In this document: positions 22,680-31,250 of the stretch, one piece after another | How the letters are laid out: every line of letters starts with the position of its first letter | Position numbering within the stretch: position 1 is the first letter of the stretch | Assembly: GCA_024637035.1 (NCBI GenBank) | Contig: JAGXFW010000031.1 | Coordinates: 1 to 33,244 of the forward strand | DNA from: Actinomycetes bacterium | GTDB taxonomy: Bacteria; Actinomycetota; Thermoleophilia; RBG-16-64-13 | Direction of reading: 5' to 3' | DNA: 33,244 bases | The notes under the pieces: model-generated | Databases searched by the model: none | The model's input: only the letters and a program-made list of their open reading frames with translations | Told to the model about the DNA's origin: nothing | Translations under genes and position numbers: made by a program

Positions 22680-24953
22680 TTGGCTGGAGTGCACACGGTG
22701 GAAGGCCACGCCAAGGGCGGCGGACTCCACACGCTCTTGGGGGACCTCGACCCCAAGCAACAAGAGGCGGTGCTCCACGGAGACGAGCCGCTACTGATCA
22801 TCGCGGGGGCCGGCACGGGCAAGACCACGACGCTCGCGCACCGCGTGGCACATCTCATCACGGGTGGAGTCAATCCGGCCCGAATACTGCTGCTCACCTT
22901 CTCGCGCCGAGCCGCATCGGAGATGCTGCGGCGTGCCGATTCGGCCCTCCGGAGGGCCGAGGCCGCCGCGCGGGCCGGCGGCGCTCCCACCAACGGCGGC
23001 GCTGAGCGACCGCCACCCATGGCTTCCATACCGGCGGGCAGTCGAGTGTGGGGCGGCACCTTCCACGCCACCGCCGCCCGCCTGCTCCGCATCCATGGAC
23101 GCGACATCGGGCTCGACCCTGGCTTTACCATCATCGACCGGGCCGACTCCGAGGATCTCATGGGTGCCGTACGCACCAGACTCGGGCTCTCGCGGAACGA
23201 CCGCCGCTTTCCGCAGAAGTCCACGTGTCTCGACATCTACAGCCACTGCGTCAACACGCGGCACCCGCTGGAGAAGGCGCTCCGCACGCACTTCCCTTGG
23301 TGTGCCGAGCACGCCGACGAGCTTCGCCGCCTGTTCTCCGGCTACGTGGACCGCAAGGCCGAGGGCTCGGTGCTCGACTACGATGACCTGCTCGTCTTCT
23401 GGTGCGGCCTCCTCTCCGACCCGGCGGCCGGCGCCGCCGTGCGGGCACGCTTCGACCGGGTGCTGGTCGACGAATACCAAGACACGAACGCCCTCCAAGC
23501 CGAGATCCTCGCCCTTCTCCGCCCCGATGGACGTGGCCTGACCGTGGTCGGCGACGACGCCCAGTCGATATATGCCTTCCGAGGTGCCACGGTTCGCAAC
23601 ATCCTGGATTTCCCCACGCAGTTCCAGGGCACCGAGGTGATCACCCTCGATCAGAACTTCCGCAGCACACCGGCGATCCTCGACGTCACGAATCGCGTGA
23701 TCGCACAGGCCCGCGAGCGCTACGAGAAAGACCTGTGGAGTCGGCGTCCCACGGGTGAACGCCCGAATCTCGTCACCTGTTGCGACGAAGACGAGCAGAC
23801 TCGCTTCGTGGTCACACGCATCCTGGAGCACCGCGAGCAGGGCGTACCGCTCCGTAAGATGGCCGTACTCTTCCGGGCGGCGCATCACAGCCTCACGCTG
23901 GAGATGGAACTCGGCCGACGCAATATCCCATACCACAAGTACGGCGGACTCAAGTTCATGGAGACGGCCCACGTCAAAGACCTCGTGGCCTTCCTGCGTC
24001 TTGCCGAGAACCCCCGCGACGAGATGGCCGGCCTGCGCGTGCTTCAACTGCTCCCAGGGGTCGGGCCGCGCCGAGCCGCGGAGTTTCTCGGGCTGCTGCG
24101 GGAGGCGCCCGGCGCCCTGTCCTCAAGCGACGTCGACAGCACCGAGGCTCCAGGCGACGGCTCCGACGCCGCCGGGATTCCCGCGCCCGATGTCTCCCGC
24201 TCCGACCCGGCTCCCAGTCCTGGTCCCTTTGCCGCGTGGCACCAGGTGCGGCCGCCAGAAGCGGCGGCCGCTCTCTGGCCGGGGCTGGTGCGACTCATGG
24301 ACGGGCTCTCCGTCGCCGACCCGGGGCCTCCGTCGGTGCAGGTCGAACGCGTACACGCCTTCTACCGTCCGATCGCGGAGGGCCTCTACGACAGCCCGGA
24401 GTCGCGGCTGGCCGACCTCGAAGCGCTCGCCCGGCTCGCGGTGCGCACACCCGACCGCGCGCGATTCCTGGCCGACATGGCCCTCGACCCGCCGTCCTGG
24501 ACGGGCGACCTGGCGGGGCCGCCGGTCCTCGACGAGGACTACCTGATACTCAGCACGATGCACTCAGCCAAGGGTCTGGAGTGGGATGCAGTCTTCGTCA
24601 TCCACGCCGCCGACGGCAACATCCCGTCGGACATGTCCACGGGGTCCGCCGAGGAGATCGACGAGGAACGCCGCCTCTTCTACGTCGCGCTCACCCGGGC
24701 GCGCGACTACCTCTACGTCTGCTGCCCTTTCCGCTATCACACAGTGCCCAGGCGGCCCGCCGATCCCTTCGGGTATGCTCAGGTCAGCCGCTTCCTCTCG
24801 CCCGACGTGCGCTCGGTCATGGGGTTCGAGACGGCTGAAGCCTTGCTCGCGCACGACACCGATGGCGGCACTGGCGAGGGGCGGCTCGCCGCCGATCGAG
24901 CGGGGTGCGTCACGGTCGCCGACATCCGGGCCGCGATCAAGAGTTCCTGGTAG
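22680..24953 (+). CDS. UvrD/Rep/PcrA-type ATP-dependent DNA helicase
   Basis: A superfamily 1A 3'-5' helicase of 757 residues. Seen motifs are I (IIAGAGTGKTTT), Ia (LLTFSRRAASEM), II (VLVDEYQDTN), III (VVGDDAQSIYAFRGA), IV (LDQNFRSTPAIL), V (LSTMHSAKGLEWDAVFV) and VI (RRLFYVALTRARDYLYV), so it should be active in DNA repair or replication restart. The TTG at 22680 is the best start because AGGAGG stands five bases upstream; the open frame reaches far further upstream but overlaps the divergent Fe-S gene. An insertion of about 60 residues rich in Ser, Asp and Pro interrupts domain 2B. It lacks a nuclease domain. The 3' end overlaps the convergent MFS gene by 17 bases. Confidence 0.93.
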   Translation: MAGVHTVEGHAKGGGLHTLLGDLDPKQQEAVLHGDEPLLIIAGAGTGKTTTLAHRVAHLITGGVNPARILLLTFSRRAASEMLRRADSALRRAEAAARAGGAPTNGGAERPPPMASIPAGSRVWGGTFHATAARLLRIHGRDIGLDPGFTIIDRADSEDLMGAVRTRLGLSRNDRRFPQKSTCLDIYSHCVNTRHPLEKALRTHFPWCAEHADELRRLFSGYVDRKAEGSVLDYDDLLVFWCGLLSDPAAGAAVRARFDRVLVDEYQDTNALQAEILALLRPDGRGLTVVGDDAQSIYAFRGATVRNILDFPTQFQGTEVITLDQNFRSTPAILDVTNRVIAQARERYEKDLWSRRPTGERPNLVTCCDEDEQTRFVVTRILEHREQGVPLRKMAVLFRAAHHSLTLEMELGRRNIPYHKYGGLKFMETAHVKDLVAFLRLAENPRDEMAGLRVLQLLPGVGPRRAAEFLGLLREAPGALSSSDVDSTEAPGDGSDAAGIPAPDVSRSDPAPSPGPFAAWHQVRPPEAAAALWPGLVRLMDGLSVADPGPPSVQVERVHAFYRPIAEGLYDSPESRLADLEALARLAVRTPDRARFLADMALDPPSWTGDLAGPPVLDEDYLILSTMHSAKGLEWDAVFVIHAADGNIPSDMSTGSAEEIDEERRLFYVALTRARDYLYVCCPFRYHTVPRRPADPFGYAQVSRFLSPDVRSVMGFETAEALLAHDTDGGTGEGRLAADRAGCVTVADIRAAIKSSW

Positions 24954-26250
24954 GCGTCCTCAGGAACGATGCCAACACTGCCCCGAGCAGCGCCACGCCC
25001 GCCGCGAGCAGGAAGGCAGGGCCGAATCCGCCAGTGGCGTCTGCCAGGGCTCCGGCCACAGTGGGAGCGGCCGACTGGCCGATGGCGAAGAACAGCGTGA
25101 CGAAACCGAGTGCGGCCGGAGCCAACCGAGACCCGAGCGCGTCGCCGCAGGCCGCGGCCATGATGGCCGGGATACTCCATGCGGTCAGGCCGAAGAGCAC
25201 AGCCGAGATCAGGAACCCAGCCGGCGCCGCCCAGAGATAGAAGAGCGCGAAAGAGGTCGCCTGGATGAGATACACGATCACCAGGGCCCACTTCCGGCCG
25301 ATCCTATCGCTCACCCCACCCCAGATCACTCCGCAGAGCAGGCTCGACCACCCCATCGTCATGAAGAGGCTGCCAGCCTGGGCAGGCGAGTAGCCACCGG
25401 CTTGGATCAGGTGCTTCGTGAAGAAGGTCATGTAGATGATGTACGAGAAGCCGAAGGCGACGTATACGACGCCCAGGTGCCACACCGTCGGCGACCGGTA
25501 TACGAGGCCCCACTTCAATCCGCCTCCCCACCCGGTCTTCGCCTCGGAGGACGAGTTGTCCGCCGTGACCGCCGCCACTTCGGCGCCCGCGCCCGCAGTC
25601 GCCCCCTCGGGGTCCGCGGTTCGGGGCCCCGGCCTATGCGCGCCCTCCGTGTCGCCCCCGAGCGGTCGCAGGCCGATATCCGCGGGCGTATCGCGCAGGA
25701 CGGCGTAGCAGAGAGCGGCAAGACCCACGGTCACAGCGGCGAACAGGAACCACGAGACCCTCCAACCGTCCTCACCCACCTGGGCGATCACCCTCGGCAC
25801 GCTGGGCCCGAGGGCGATCAGGCCGATCGAAGACCCCGCCACCGCGACGCCGGAAGCCACGCCGCGCCGGCGGGCGCCGAACCAGGCGGCGAGCAGGCCC
25901 ATAGCAGGCACGTTGCCGGCGCCGCTGCCCATGCCGGTGACCAGGCGCCAGAAGGCGGCTGCGGCGAATCCGTGCACCATCCCGGTGGCCAGCATGGCGA
26001 CCGCGGCCACGAGCAGACCGCCGGTGATCACGATGCGGGGGCCGAAACGGGAGGCCAGAGCGCCACCCAGGAGCGCGAGCGCCGAGTAGCCTAGGAGGTT
26101 GGCCGTCGCGAGGCCCCCGGCCTGCGTGTTGTCGAGACCCAGCCCAGCCTGCATCGAGGGCAGCACGACCGTGTAGCCGAAACGGGCCAGTCCGAGGGAT
26201 CCGAAGACGGCGAGGGTAGCCGCCCCAAGCACGAACCAGGCGTAGTGCAC
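24937..26250 (-). CDS. MFS transporter, YbfB/YjiJ-like
   Basis: The 437-residue protein has about twelve hydrophobic segments in two halves joined by a hydrophilic loop (about residues 205-245) rich in Ala, Glu and Gly. The start HYAWFVLGAATLAVFGSLGLARFGYTV and the GGVSDRIGRKW motif in the second half mark a major facilitator. The N-terminal half resembles the YbfB/YjiJ group. Substrate and direction cannot be told from the sequence. It overlaps the 3' end of the helicase gene. An inverted repeat upstream (26321-26341) may control it. Confidence 0.85.
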   Translation of the reverse strand: MHYAWFVLGAATLAVFGSLGLARFGYTVVLPSMQAGLGLDNTQAGGLATANLLGYSALALLGGALASRFGPRIVITGGLLVAAVAMLATGMVHGFAAAAFWRLVTGMGSGAGNVPAMGLLAAWFGARRRGVASGVAVAGSSIGLIALGPSVPRVIAQVGEDGWRVSWFLFAAVTVGLAALCYAVLRDTPADIGLRPLGGDTEGAHRPGPRTADPEGATAGAGAEVAAVTADNSSSEAKTGWGGGLKWGLVYRSPTVWHLGVVYVAFGFSYIIYMTFFTKHLIQAGGYSPAQAGSLFMTMGWSSLLCGVIWGGVSDRIGRKWALVIVYLIQATSFALFYLWAAPAGFLISAVLFGLTAWSIPAIMAAACGDALGSRLAPAALGFVTLFFAIGQSAAPTVAGALADATGGFGPAFLLAAGVALLGAVLASFLRTPTRNS

Positions 26251-26320
26251 ACGACCGCGCGCAGGTGTGAAGTCTCGAGCCCCCGTGGAGTCACCTCGAT
26301 GCCAAGGACGTGTGGCGGTC

Positions 26321-26341
26321 GATAGGACGAATCAGCCTATC
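26321..26341. promoter_or_regulatory. Short inverted repeat upstream of the MFS gene
   Basis: GATAGG and CCTATC pair across nine bases, about 70 bp before the MFS start and on a local AT-rich patch. It could be an operator or overlap a -10 (TAGGAT on the minus strand). No regulator is adjacent. Confidence 0.3.
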
Positions 26342-26512
26342 CTACCGTGCTCCATCGTATCCGCGCCAGGGGACCCGACCCGGCGGGAGGGCGCGACACG
26401 AACGGTCGGGGCCTAGGAAACGGCGGCCCCAACCACCTGGCGGGTCATGCAGCCGGCGATGCCATGAGAGATACTATTGGGAGAGAGGCTCGACCGAGCG
26501 ACAGAGGAGGAC

Positions 26513-26941
26513 ATGGTGTCCAGCAAGTCTGAGTTCTTCGAACGACAGCGTTTCGCGCTGGTGGGAGACTCCACCAGCAAGAAGTTCCCCAAGTTCACTC
26601 ACAAGTACCTTCTCGACCACGACAAGACGGTCTACGCGGTGGACCTCGCGGGTGGTCAGGAGGGATTCCTGAGTTCCCTGGCGGACGTTCCCGAAGACGC
26701 CGAGGCGGCGATCATCGAAGTGGCGAAGGAGAAGACCGCCGAAGTCGTGGCGGCGGCACTGGATCGGGGGTTCGACCGCCTCTGGATCCACCAGATGAGC
26801 GACACGCCGGAGGCAGTGGAGTTGGCGAAGAGCCGCGGCGCCACGCTCGAGACCGGTGGTTGCGCGGTGATGTACCTGGCCCCCACGGCCAGCCCTCACG
26901 TCATGCACCGCGCCATCTGGAAGCTACTCAAGCGCTACTAG
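26513..26941 (+). CDS. CoA-binding domain protein (CoA_binding_2/YccU-like)
   Basis: This 142-residue protein is a single Rossmann-type CoA-binding domain: RQRFALVGDSTSKKFPKF with the glycine turn, then VYAVDL, AAIIEV, RLWIHQ and the closing GGCAVMYL, in the order seen in YccU-like proteins. They are homologous to the CoA-binding part of succinyl-CoA synthetase, but their cellular role is not established. GAGGAGG lies before the start; the spacing favours the GTG at 26516 as much as the ATG at 26513. It appears monocistronic and converges on the aldehyde dehydrogenase gene. Confidence 0.85.
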   Translation: MVSSKSEFFERQRFALVGDSTSKKFPKFTHKYLLDHDKTVYAVDLAGGQEGFLSSLADVPEDAEAAIIEVAKEKTAEVVAAALDRGFDRLWIHQMSDTPEAVELAKSRGATLETGGCAVMYLAPTASPHVMHRAIWKLLKRY

Positions 26942-27016
26942 AGGCGCCGGACGTCTTCCCGGGGCGCCGGCTTGCCGCTCTGGATGCCGGGCGTCTTCCC
27001 AAGATACCGACGCGTT

Positions 27017-27044
27017 GTCCGAGGAGCCGGCCGGCTCCTCGGAC
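27017..27044. terminator. 28-bp perfect palindrome between convergent genes
   Basis: Fourteen bases starting GTCCGAGGAGCC are followed directly by their exact reverse complement. The RNA of either strand would fold into a very stable hairpin of about twelve pairs with a tight loop. Placed between the CoA-binding gene (stop at 26941) and the aldehyde dehydrogenase (stop at 27055), it is well positioned as a bidirectional terminator. It lacks a U-run. Confidence 0.7.
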
Positions 27045-27054
27045 GTCCTCGCCC

Positions 27055-28554
27055 CTAGGCCTCGTCTCCGAGGATCGTGAAGTGCCAACCTTTGCGCACG
27101 TCGCCCGTGAGGTCGGCCATCACGTGCTTGACTGTTGTGTATTCCTGGAACGAGTAGCGGGACAGGTCTGACCCGAAGCCCGATCTCTTCACGCCGCCGT
27201 GAGGCATCTCCGAGGCGAGCGGAAGGTGATCGTTGATCCACACCTCACCGAATTCCAGATCCTTAGCGAGACGCAGCGCACGGAACACGTTGCTCGTCCA
27301 CACCGAGGAGGCGAGGCCGTACTCCACCCCGTTGGCCTTTGCGATGATCTCTTCTTCGGTGTCGAACGCGAGGACGACGACGACAGGACCGAAGATCTCC
27401 TTCTGAACCACCTCATCCTCGTGCCGTGCGCCCGCGAGGACGGTCGGCTCGAAGAAGAACCCTGGACGATCGATCTCCCGACCGCCGACGACGACCTCCA
27501 CACCCGATGCCTCGGCCCGCTCCATCACCCCGAGCACTCGTTCCCGCTGGGCTTCCGAGATCAGGGGGCCCATGTCGGTGGTAGGCAACGTGGGATCACC
27601 CACCCGTATCTTGCCCACCTCGGTGACGAACCGCTCCAGGAACTCGTTGTACAACGAGCGCTGCACGTACACCCGCGTGGCGGCCGTGCAATCCTGGCCG
27701 GTATTGACGAAGCCTGCGACCGCGGCTCCCTGGACCGCGGCTTCTAGGTCGGCGTCGTCGAACACTATGAAGGGCGCCTTACCGCCGAGTTCCAGGTGAA
27801 GACGCTTCACTGTGGGTGCGGCGGCGGCCATCACCTTGCTCCCCGTAGCGGTGTCTCCGGTGAGCGAGACCATATCGATGCCCGCGTGGGCCGCGATCGC
27901 GGAGCCCACCTCGCCGCCCGGCCCCGTGACCACGTTCAGGACTCCGGGCGGGAAGCCCACCTCGAGCGCGATGCGGGCGAGTTCGATCGCGGTGAACGGG
28001 GTGTTCGAGGCCGGTTTGAGCACCACAGTGTTGCCAGCCGCCAGTGCCGGCCCCACTTTCCATGCCGCCATAAGGTAGGGGTAGTTCCACGGGGCGATGG
28101 AGCCCACCACACCCAGCGGCTCCCGGCGGAGGATACTCGTGTAGCCCTCCACGTACTCACCGGCCGCCGTGCCTTCAAGCACGCGCGCCTGCGCACCCAT
28201 GAAGCGGAGATTGTCGTTGGCGAACGGCACATCGGAGTTCGAAGAGAGCTTGATGGGCTTGCCTGTCTGGCTGGTCTCGAGCGCAGCCAGACGTCCGGTC
28301 TCCTCGTCGAGACGATCCGCCCACTTCGCCAGATATGCCCCGCGCGCACCCGGAGTCAAGCGGGACCACCCGTGGTATGCCTCGCGGGCGGCCTCGACTG
28401 CGCGGTCGACGTCGATGGGCGCGCCAAGGGGCACGGAGCCGACCATATCGCCGGTCGCCGGGTCGATCACCCCTTGACGGTCGCCGGAGACCGCCTCGGT
28501 CTCCTCCCCGCCGATGACCATCCGATATTCGGTCGGTTCGGTTCTCTCGACCAT
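27055..28554 (-). CDS. NAD(P)-dependent aldehyde dehydrogenase (betaine/aminobutyraldehyde type)
   Basis: The 499-residue enzyme oxidises an aldehyde to the carboxylate. It has the oxyanion Asn157 in PWNYP, the general base Glu255 in LELGGKAP, the nucleophile Cys289 in NTGQDCTAATR and the EIFGPVV motif. It is closest in pattern to gamma-aminobutyraldehyde and betaine aldehyde dehydrogenases, but substrate cannot be fixed. The ATG at 28554 is chosen because GAGGAGG lies seven bases upstream; the frame extends 17 codons further without support. It is a single gene with a strong hairpin after it. Confidence 0.92.
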   Translation of the reverse strand: MVERTEPTEYRMVIGGEETEAVSGDRQGVIDPATGDMVGSVPLGAPIDVDRAVEAAREAYHGWSRLTPGARGAYLAKWADRLDEETGRLAALETSQTGKPIKLSSNSDVPFANDNLRFMGAQARVLEGTAAGEYVEGYTSILRREPLGVVGSIAPWNYPYLMAAWKVGPALAAGNTVVLKPASNTPFTAIELARIALEVGFPPGVLNVVTGPGGEVGSAIAAHAGIDMVSLTGDTATGSKVMAAAAPTVKRLHLELGGKAPFIVFDDADLEAAVQGAAVAGFVNTGQDCTAATRVYVQRSLYNEFLERFVTEVGKIRVGDPTLPTTDMGPLISEAQRERVLGVMERAEASGVEVVVGGREIDRPGFFFEPTVLAGARHEDEVVQKEIFGPVVVVLAFDTEEEIIAKANGVEYGLASSVWTSNVFRALRLAKDLEFGEVWINDHLPLASEMPHGGVKRSGFGSDLSRYSFQEYTTVKHVMADLTGDVRKGWHFTILGDEA

Positions 28555-28773
28555 CGCGCTTCCTCCTCGAACGTGGTGACGCCCTGCCGCGGGCCGGCAT
28601 GACATTCCCGACTGGCTCGTGCACAGCGCGCCCGTGGGCGTTTCGCAGGGAAGTATCCCCGTGCGCCCGGCCGTTCAATCCCGGAGAAAGGTGCCTGCGG
28701 TGGGCGGGAACCGTGCTACCGTGCACCAGGAAGGAACAGCTGGAGACAGGGCCGAACAAACGGAGAAGGCAGC

Positions 28774-29358
28774 GTGCCCCTCGCGTTCAACAGTCTGAGC
28801 CACGGCACGATCCCCTTCGGGTTCTTCAACGTGGCTACCGATCTCGTGCTCCTGCGGGACCACTTCGTATTCGCTTCGGACCTGTGCGACTGGATCGGCG
28901 AATGGGCTTCCGCCCACGGCGACATCGACGAGACCCGCCCCGTCTGGGTGATTCGACAGCAGCGCGACATCGGGCACCTCCACGGCGCGATCAACGGCGT
29001 GGACCACTCGGGACTCATAGGCGAGTTCTACCGGCGCTACCCCTTTCCCGAAAGCCCAGAGGACTTCGCGCAGGACCCAGAGGGACACCGCATGCGCCCC
29101 GAAGCCGAGGACATCCTGGTAGGTATCGCGGGGCTGCCACTACCGATCCCGATAGCGATCTCAGCGCTGACACGCAAGATCAGAATCGGTCCCTACGAGT
29201 TCGATGCTGAGGGTTTCGCCGCGCTCGTGCTGTATCTCTGGCGCGGTGGGATGCCGCGCTGGCGAGCCGATGTGCACCCCGAATACGTGGACCGCATGAT
29301 GGGGCATCTGAGGAGTGCGGAATCGCCCGCGTTCAAGGGGCGCGAGTGGCCGGGGTGA
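28774..29358 (+). CDS. Unrecognised conserved-looking cytoplasmic protein
   Basis: I cannot name the family. The 194-residue protein starts at GTG 28774 with GGAG and AAGG just upstream. It shows a compact N-terminal region with GTIPFGFFNVATDLVLLRDH, an aromatic-rich FVFASDLCDW, then IGEFYRRYPFPESPEDF and a C-terminal half with ALVLYLWRGG. No signal peptide, transmembrane segment or metal motif is apparent. Codon use and GC match the surrounding genes, so it is likely real. The next gene has its own promoter directly after this stop. TGCTACCGT at 28714-28722 may be its -10. Confidence 0.7.
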   Translation: MPLAFNSLSHGTIPFGFFNVATDLVLLRDHFVFASDLCDWIGEWASAHGDIDETRPVWVIRQQRDIGHLHGAINGVDHSGLIGEFYRRYPFPESPEDFAQDPEGHRMRPEAEDILVGIAGLPLPIPIAISALTRKIRIGPYEFDAEGFAALVLYLWRGGMPRWRADVHPEYVDRMMGHLRSAESPAFKGREWPG

Positions 29359-29362
29359 TTCC

Positions 29363-29391
29363 TTGACAGTCCCGTCACGTATTGTTAGCGT
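29363..29391 (+). promoter_or_regulatory. Promoter upstream of the 381-residue hypothetical gene
   Basis: A consensus TTGACA (29363-29368) is followed after exactly 17 bases by TAGCGT (29386-29391). It lies five bases after the previous stop and about 70 bp before the next start. The -35 is a full match; the -10 keeps only the TA and final T. Confidence 0.55.
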
Positions 29392-29465
29392 CTTTGTGTT
29401 GCGCGTTCTTGTCGAGGTCGAGATTCTGCCCGTGACGCGGGTTGGCGAGGAGTGATGTCCGGTTG

Positions 29466-30611
29466 ATGCAATCAACGGCCGTGTTCAGCAGGCCAGGGCA
29501 CTTCGGTAGAGTCGACTGGGAGTTCGACGACCGCACGATCTACGTCTCGCCGCAGGGGATGCCGATGGAGATGTACCCTCTGCGGCAGATCTCCGACTTC
29601 TCGGGCGATGATTACACTCTCCAATTCGGCCTTGGGGGACACAAGTTCACGTTGTCTCGCCTCGGCGCCGAAGGACCAGCCCTGCGCGAAAGACTTCTGC
29701 GGCGCTGGCCGCAACTGCGCGCCGAGGCTCTGTGCATCGACGGCGGGGGAGAGCCCGAACACTTCACCACGCAGTATTCGACAGGCGACCAACCGCTGCG
29801 GCCGTGCACCGTCCTGCTCTACGATGATGTGATGATCCTCGCCGTGGAGGGATGCGACGTCACCCCGGTGTACCTCTCCTCGGTGTCGCACGTCGTTCGT
29901 GATGAGTCCGCGTACTCAGTGTCGTTCGTCCGCTGGAACCGCACGGGCGGGACGTTCTCCCGTATGGGGGTACGCACGGACGAGTTCGCTTCGAGCCTCG
30001 ACGAGGCGAGGCGGAGGCTGGCGGCGGAAGGAGCCTCGGTTCTGTCGACTCACCTGCCGACCTTGGCCCCATCGGCGAAGGCTGCGTTGACGGCCAGATG
30101 GCTCCCTGGGGAGATGATCCCTTTGGCGGCGCTCGAAGCGGGCGCGCCCGGAATCGGCGACGCCCTCATAACCAACTGGGTAGCGACCGGTCCCCGGGTG
30201 CACGAGGCGGAAGCCCTATTGACCGATGCGTCTCTCGACATGACGTTCGTGGGATACGAGCGCCGGCCGGATGCGGGGACGAGTCCCTTGTGGCTCCTAG
30301 TCGGGAGAGACTGGGAGTGGTTCCTGGAGAACGTCTCCGATGGGGACTTCGCGACGTACCAACTCTCGGGAGGACCCGAGGTACCAAGCTTGGTGGGCAT
30401 GCTGCTCAAGTCACAGAGGTTCACTCGAGAAGCCCTCTACCTGCCCCTCGAACAGCTGACCGGCGCCCGACAAGACCTCGCCGTGCCCGCGGCGGAACTG
30501 CCCTTTCTTGTGCAGTTGCGCGAACGTCTCCACGGGCGGATCGATCACGACGACTTTGCCGCCTGGCGTGAGAGCGTCAACCGGATCGACCAAGGCGACC
30601 GCTCAGCCTGA
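29466..30611 (+). CDS. Unrecognised hypothetical protein
   Basis: I do not recognise a family. The 381-residue soluble protein begins MQSTAVFSRPGHFGRVDWEFDDRT-like and has an N-terminal beta-rich half (strands around IYVSPQG, YTLQFGLGG, VLLYDDVMILAV) reminiscent of a PH-like barrel, then a helical second half with repeated Leu-rich stretches. The PH-like reading is a guess from strand pattern only. The ATG at 29466 is preceded by GAGGAG at a slightly long distance; the TTG at 29463 is an alternative. It is driven by the promoter at 29363-29391. Its 3' end overlaps the convergent secreted-protein gene by 35 bases. Confidence 0.68.
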   Translation: MQSTAVFSRPGHFGRVDWEFDDRTIYVSPQGMPMEMYPLRQISDFSGDDYTLQFGLGGHKFTLSRLGAEGPALRERLLRRWPQLRAEALCIDGGGEPEHFTTQYSTGDQPLRPCTVLLYDDVMILAVEGCDVTPVYLSSVSHVVRDESAYSVSFVRWNRTGGTFSRMGVRTDEFASSLDEARRRLAAEGASVLSTHLPTLAPSAKAALTARWLPGEMIPLAALEAGAPGIGDALITNWVATGPRVHEAEALLTDASLDMTFVGYERRPDAGTSPLWLLVGRDWEWFLENVSDGDFATYQLSGGPEVPSLVGMLLKSQRFTREALYLPLEQLTGARQDLAVPAAELPFLVQLRERLHGRIDHDDFAAWRESVNRIDQGDRSA

Positions 30612-31167
30612 CGGCCTCCGCGACCCCGGACACGACGAACACCCGCCATCCCACGACCGATCCGCCCGGTTCCAAGACTCCGTACGTGATCATGGACCCT
30701 GGGCCGCGTCGAGCGTCGAGCCGAGCATGAAGAGAGCCGTCGGCCGCCTCGACACCCAGGTCGAGCGCCGCGTACGTGATGCTCGAGGCACCCAGGTTCT
30801 CGAGCGCCACGCGCACTGAGACCAGACGGTCGCCCACCGGTGCCCCTTCCGTGGACAAAGGCTCCTGCACCACCTCGAGCACGGAGAGACGCACACCGTT
30901 CTCGAGTGCGCTCGCACCCGGGCTGAGATCGACCGTCACGTCAGGCCTCAGGTCAGCCCTCACATCGGACCCAACGTCGGCCCCAACGGCGGCGCTCTCC
31001 TCGAACAAGGGCGCGCTGGCCGACTGCGCCAGCGCCGTAGCCGGCAACCCCTCGGAGGAGCCTCCCTCGGCACCGACAGGCCCCGAAGCCCACACCAGCA
31101 GGAACGCCGCGACCAGCCACACCACCTGCAACTTCGCACTATTCGGCATCCGCCGTACCCATCGCAT
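30577..31167 (-). CDS. Small secreted protein with DUF4352-like beta domain
   Basis: The 196-residue protein has a signal peptide: a basic N-terminus, then LQVVWLVAAFLLVWASGPVGA with likely cleavage after GAEG or nearby. A low-complexity acidic stretch (about 36-85) follows. The last 110 residues are beta-rich, with VRLSVLEVVQEP, LVSVRVALENLG and LEPGGSVVGWRVFVV, the pattern of DUF4352/immunoglobulin-like extracellular domains. GGGGGAGG stands nine bases before the ATG. It is probably exported; its function is unknown. It is divergent from the molybdopterin gene. Confidence 0.72.
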   Translation of the reverse strand: MRWVRRMPNSAKLQVVWLVAAFLLVWASGPVGAEGGSSEGLPATALAQSASAPLFEESAAVGADVGSDVRADLRPDVTVDLSPGASALENGVRLSVLEVVQEPLSTEGAPVGDRLVSVRVALENLGASSITYAALDLGVEAADGSLHARLDARRGPGSMITYGVLEPGGSVVGWRVFVVSGVAEAVRLSGRLGRSG

Positions 31168-31238
31168 CGCGACGAACCTCCCCCGATCCCATGATTCCCT
31201 GCCTCAAGAGAATAGCGAGCGGTGCGGACAGAAACGGG

Positions 31239-31244
31239 TATGCT
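31239..31244 (+). promoter_or_regulatory. Possible -10 of a leaderless transcript for the molybdopterin gene
   Basis: TATGCT ends seven bases before the ATG at 31251 and there is no ribosome site upstream. This is the spacing seen for leaderless mRNAs in actinobacteria. No clear -35 is visible. Confidence 0.4.
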
Positions 31245-31250
31245 GATCGC

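Noticed and set aside
22791-24047. Antisense frame inside the helicase and a plus-strand frame at 24586-26094 over the MFS gene.
   Set aside because: Both lie opposite or out of frame with genes that show complete motif sets.
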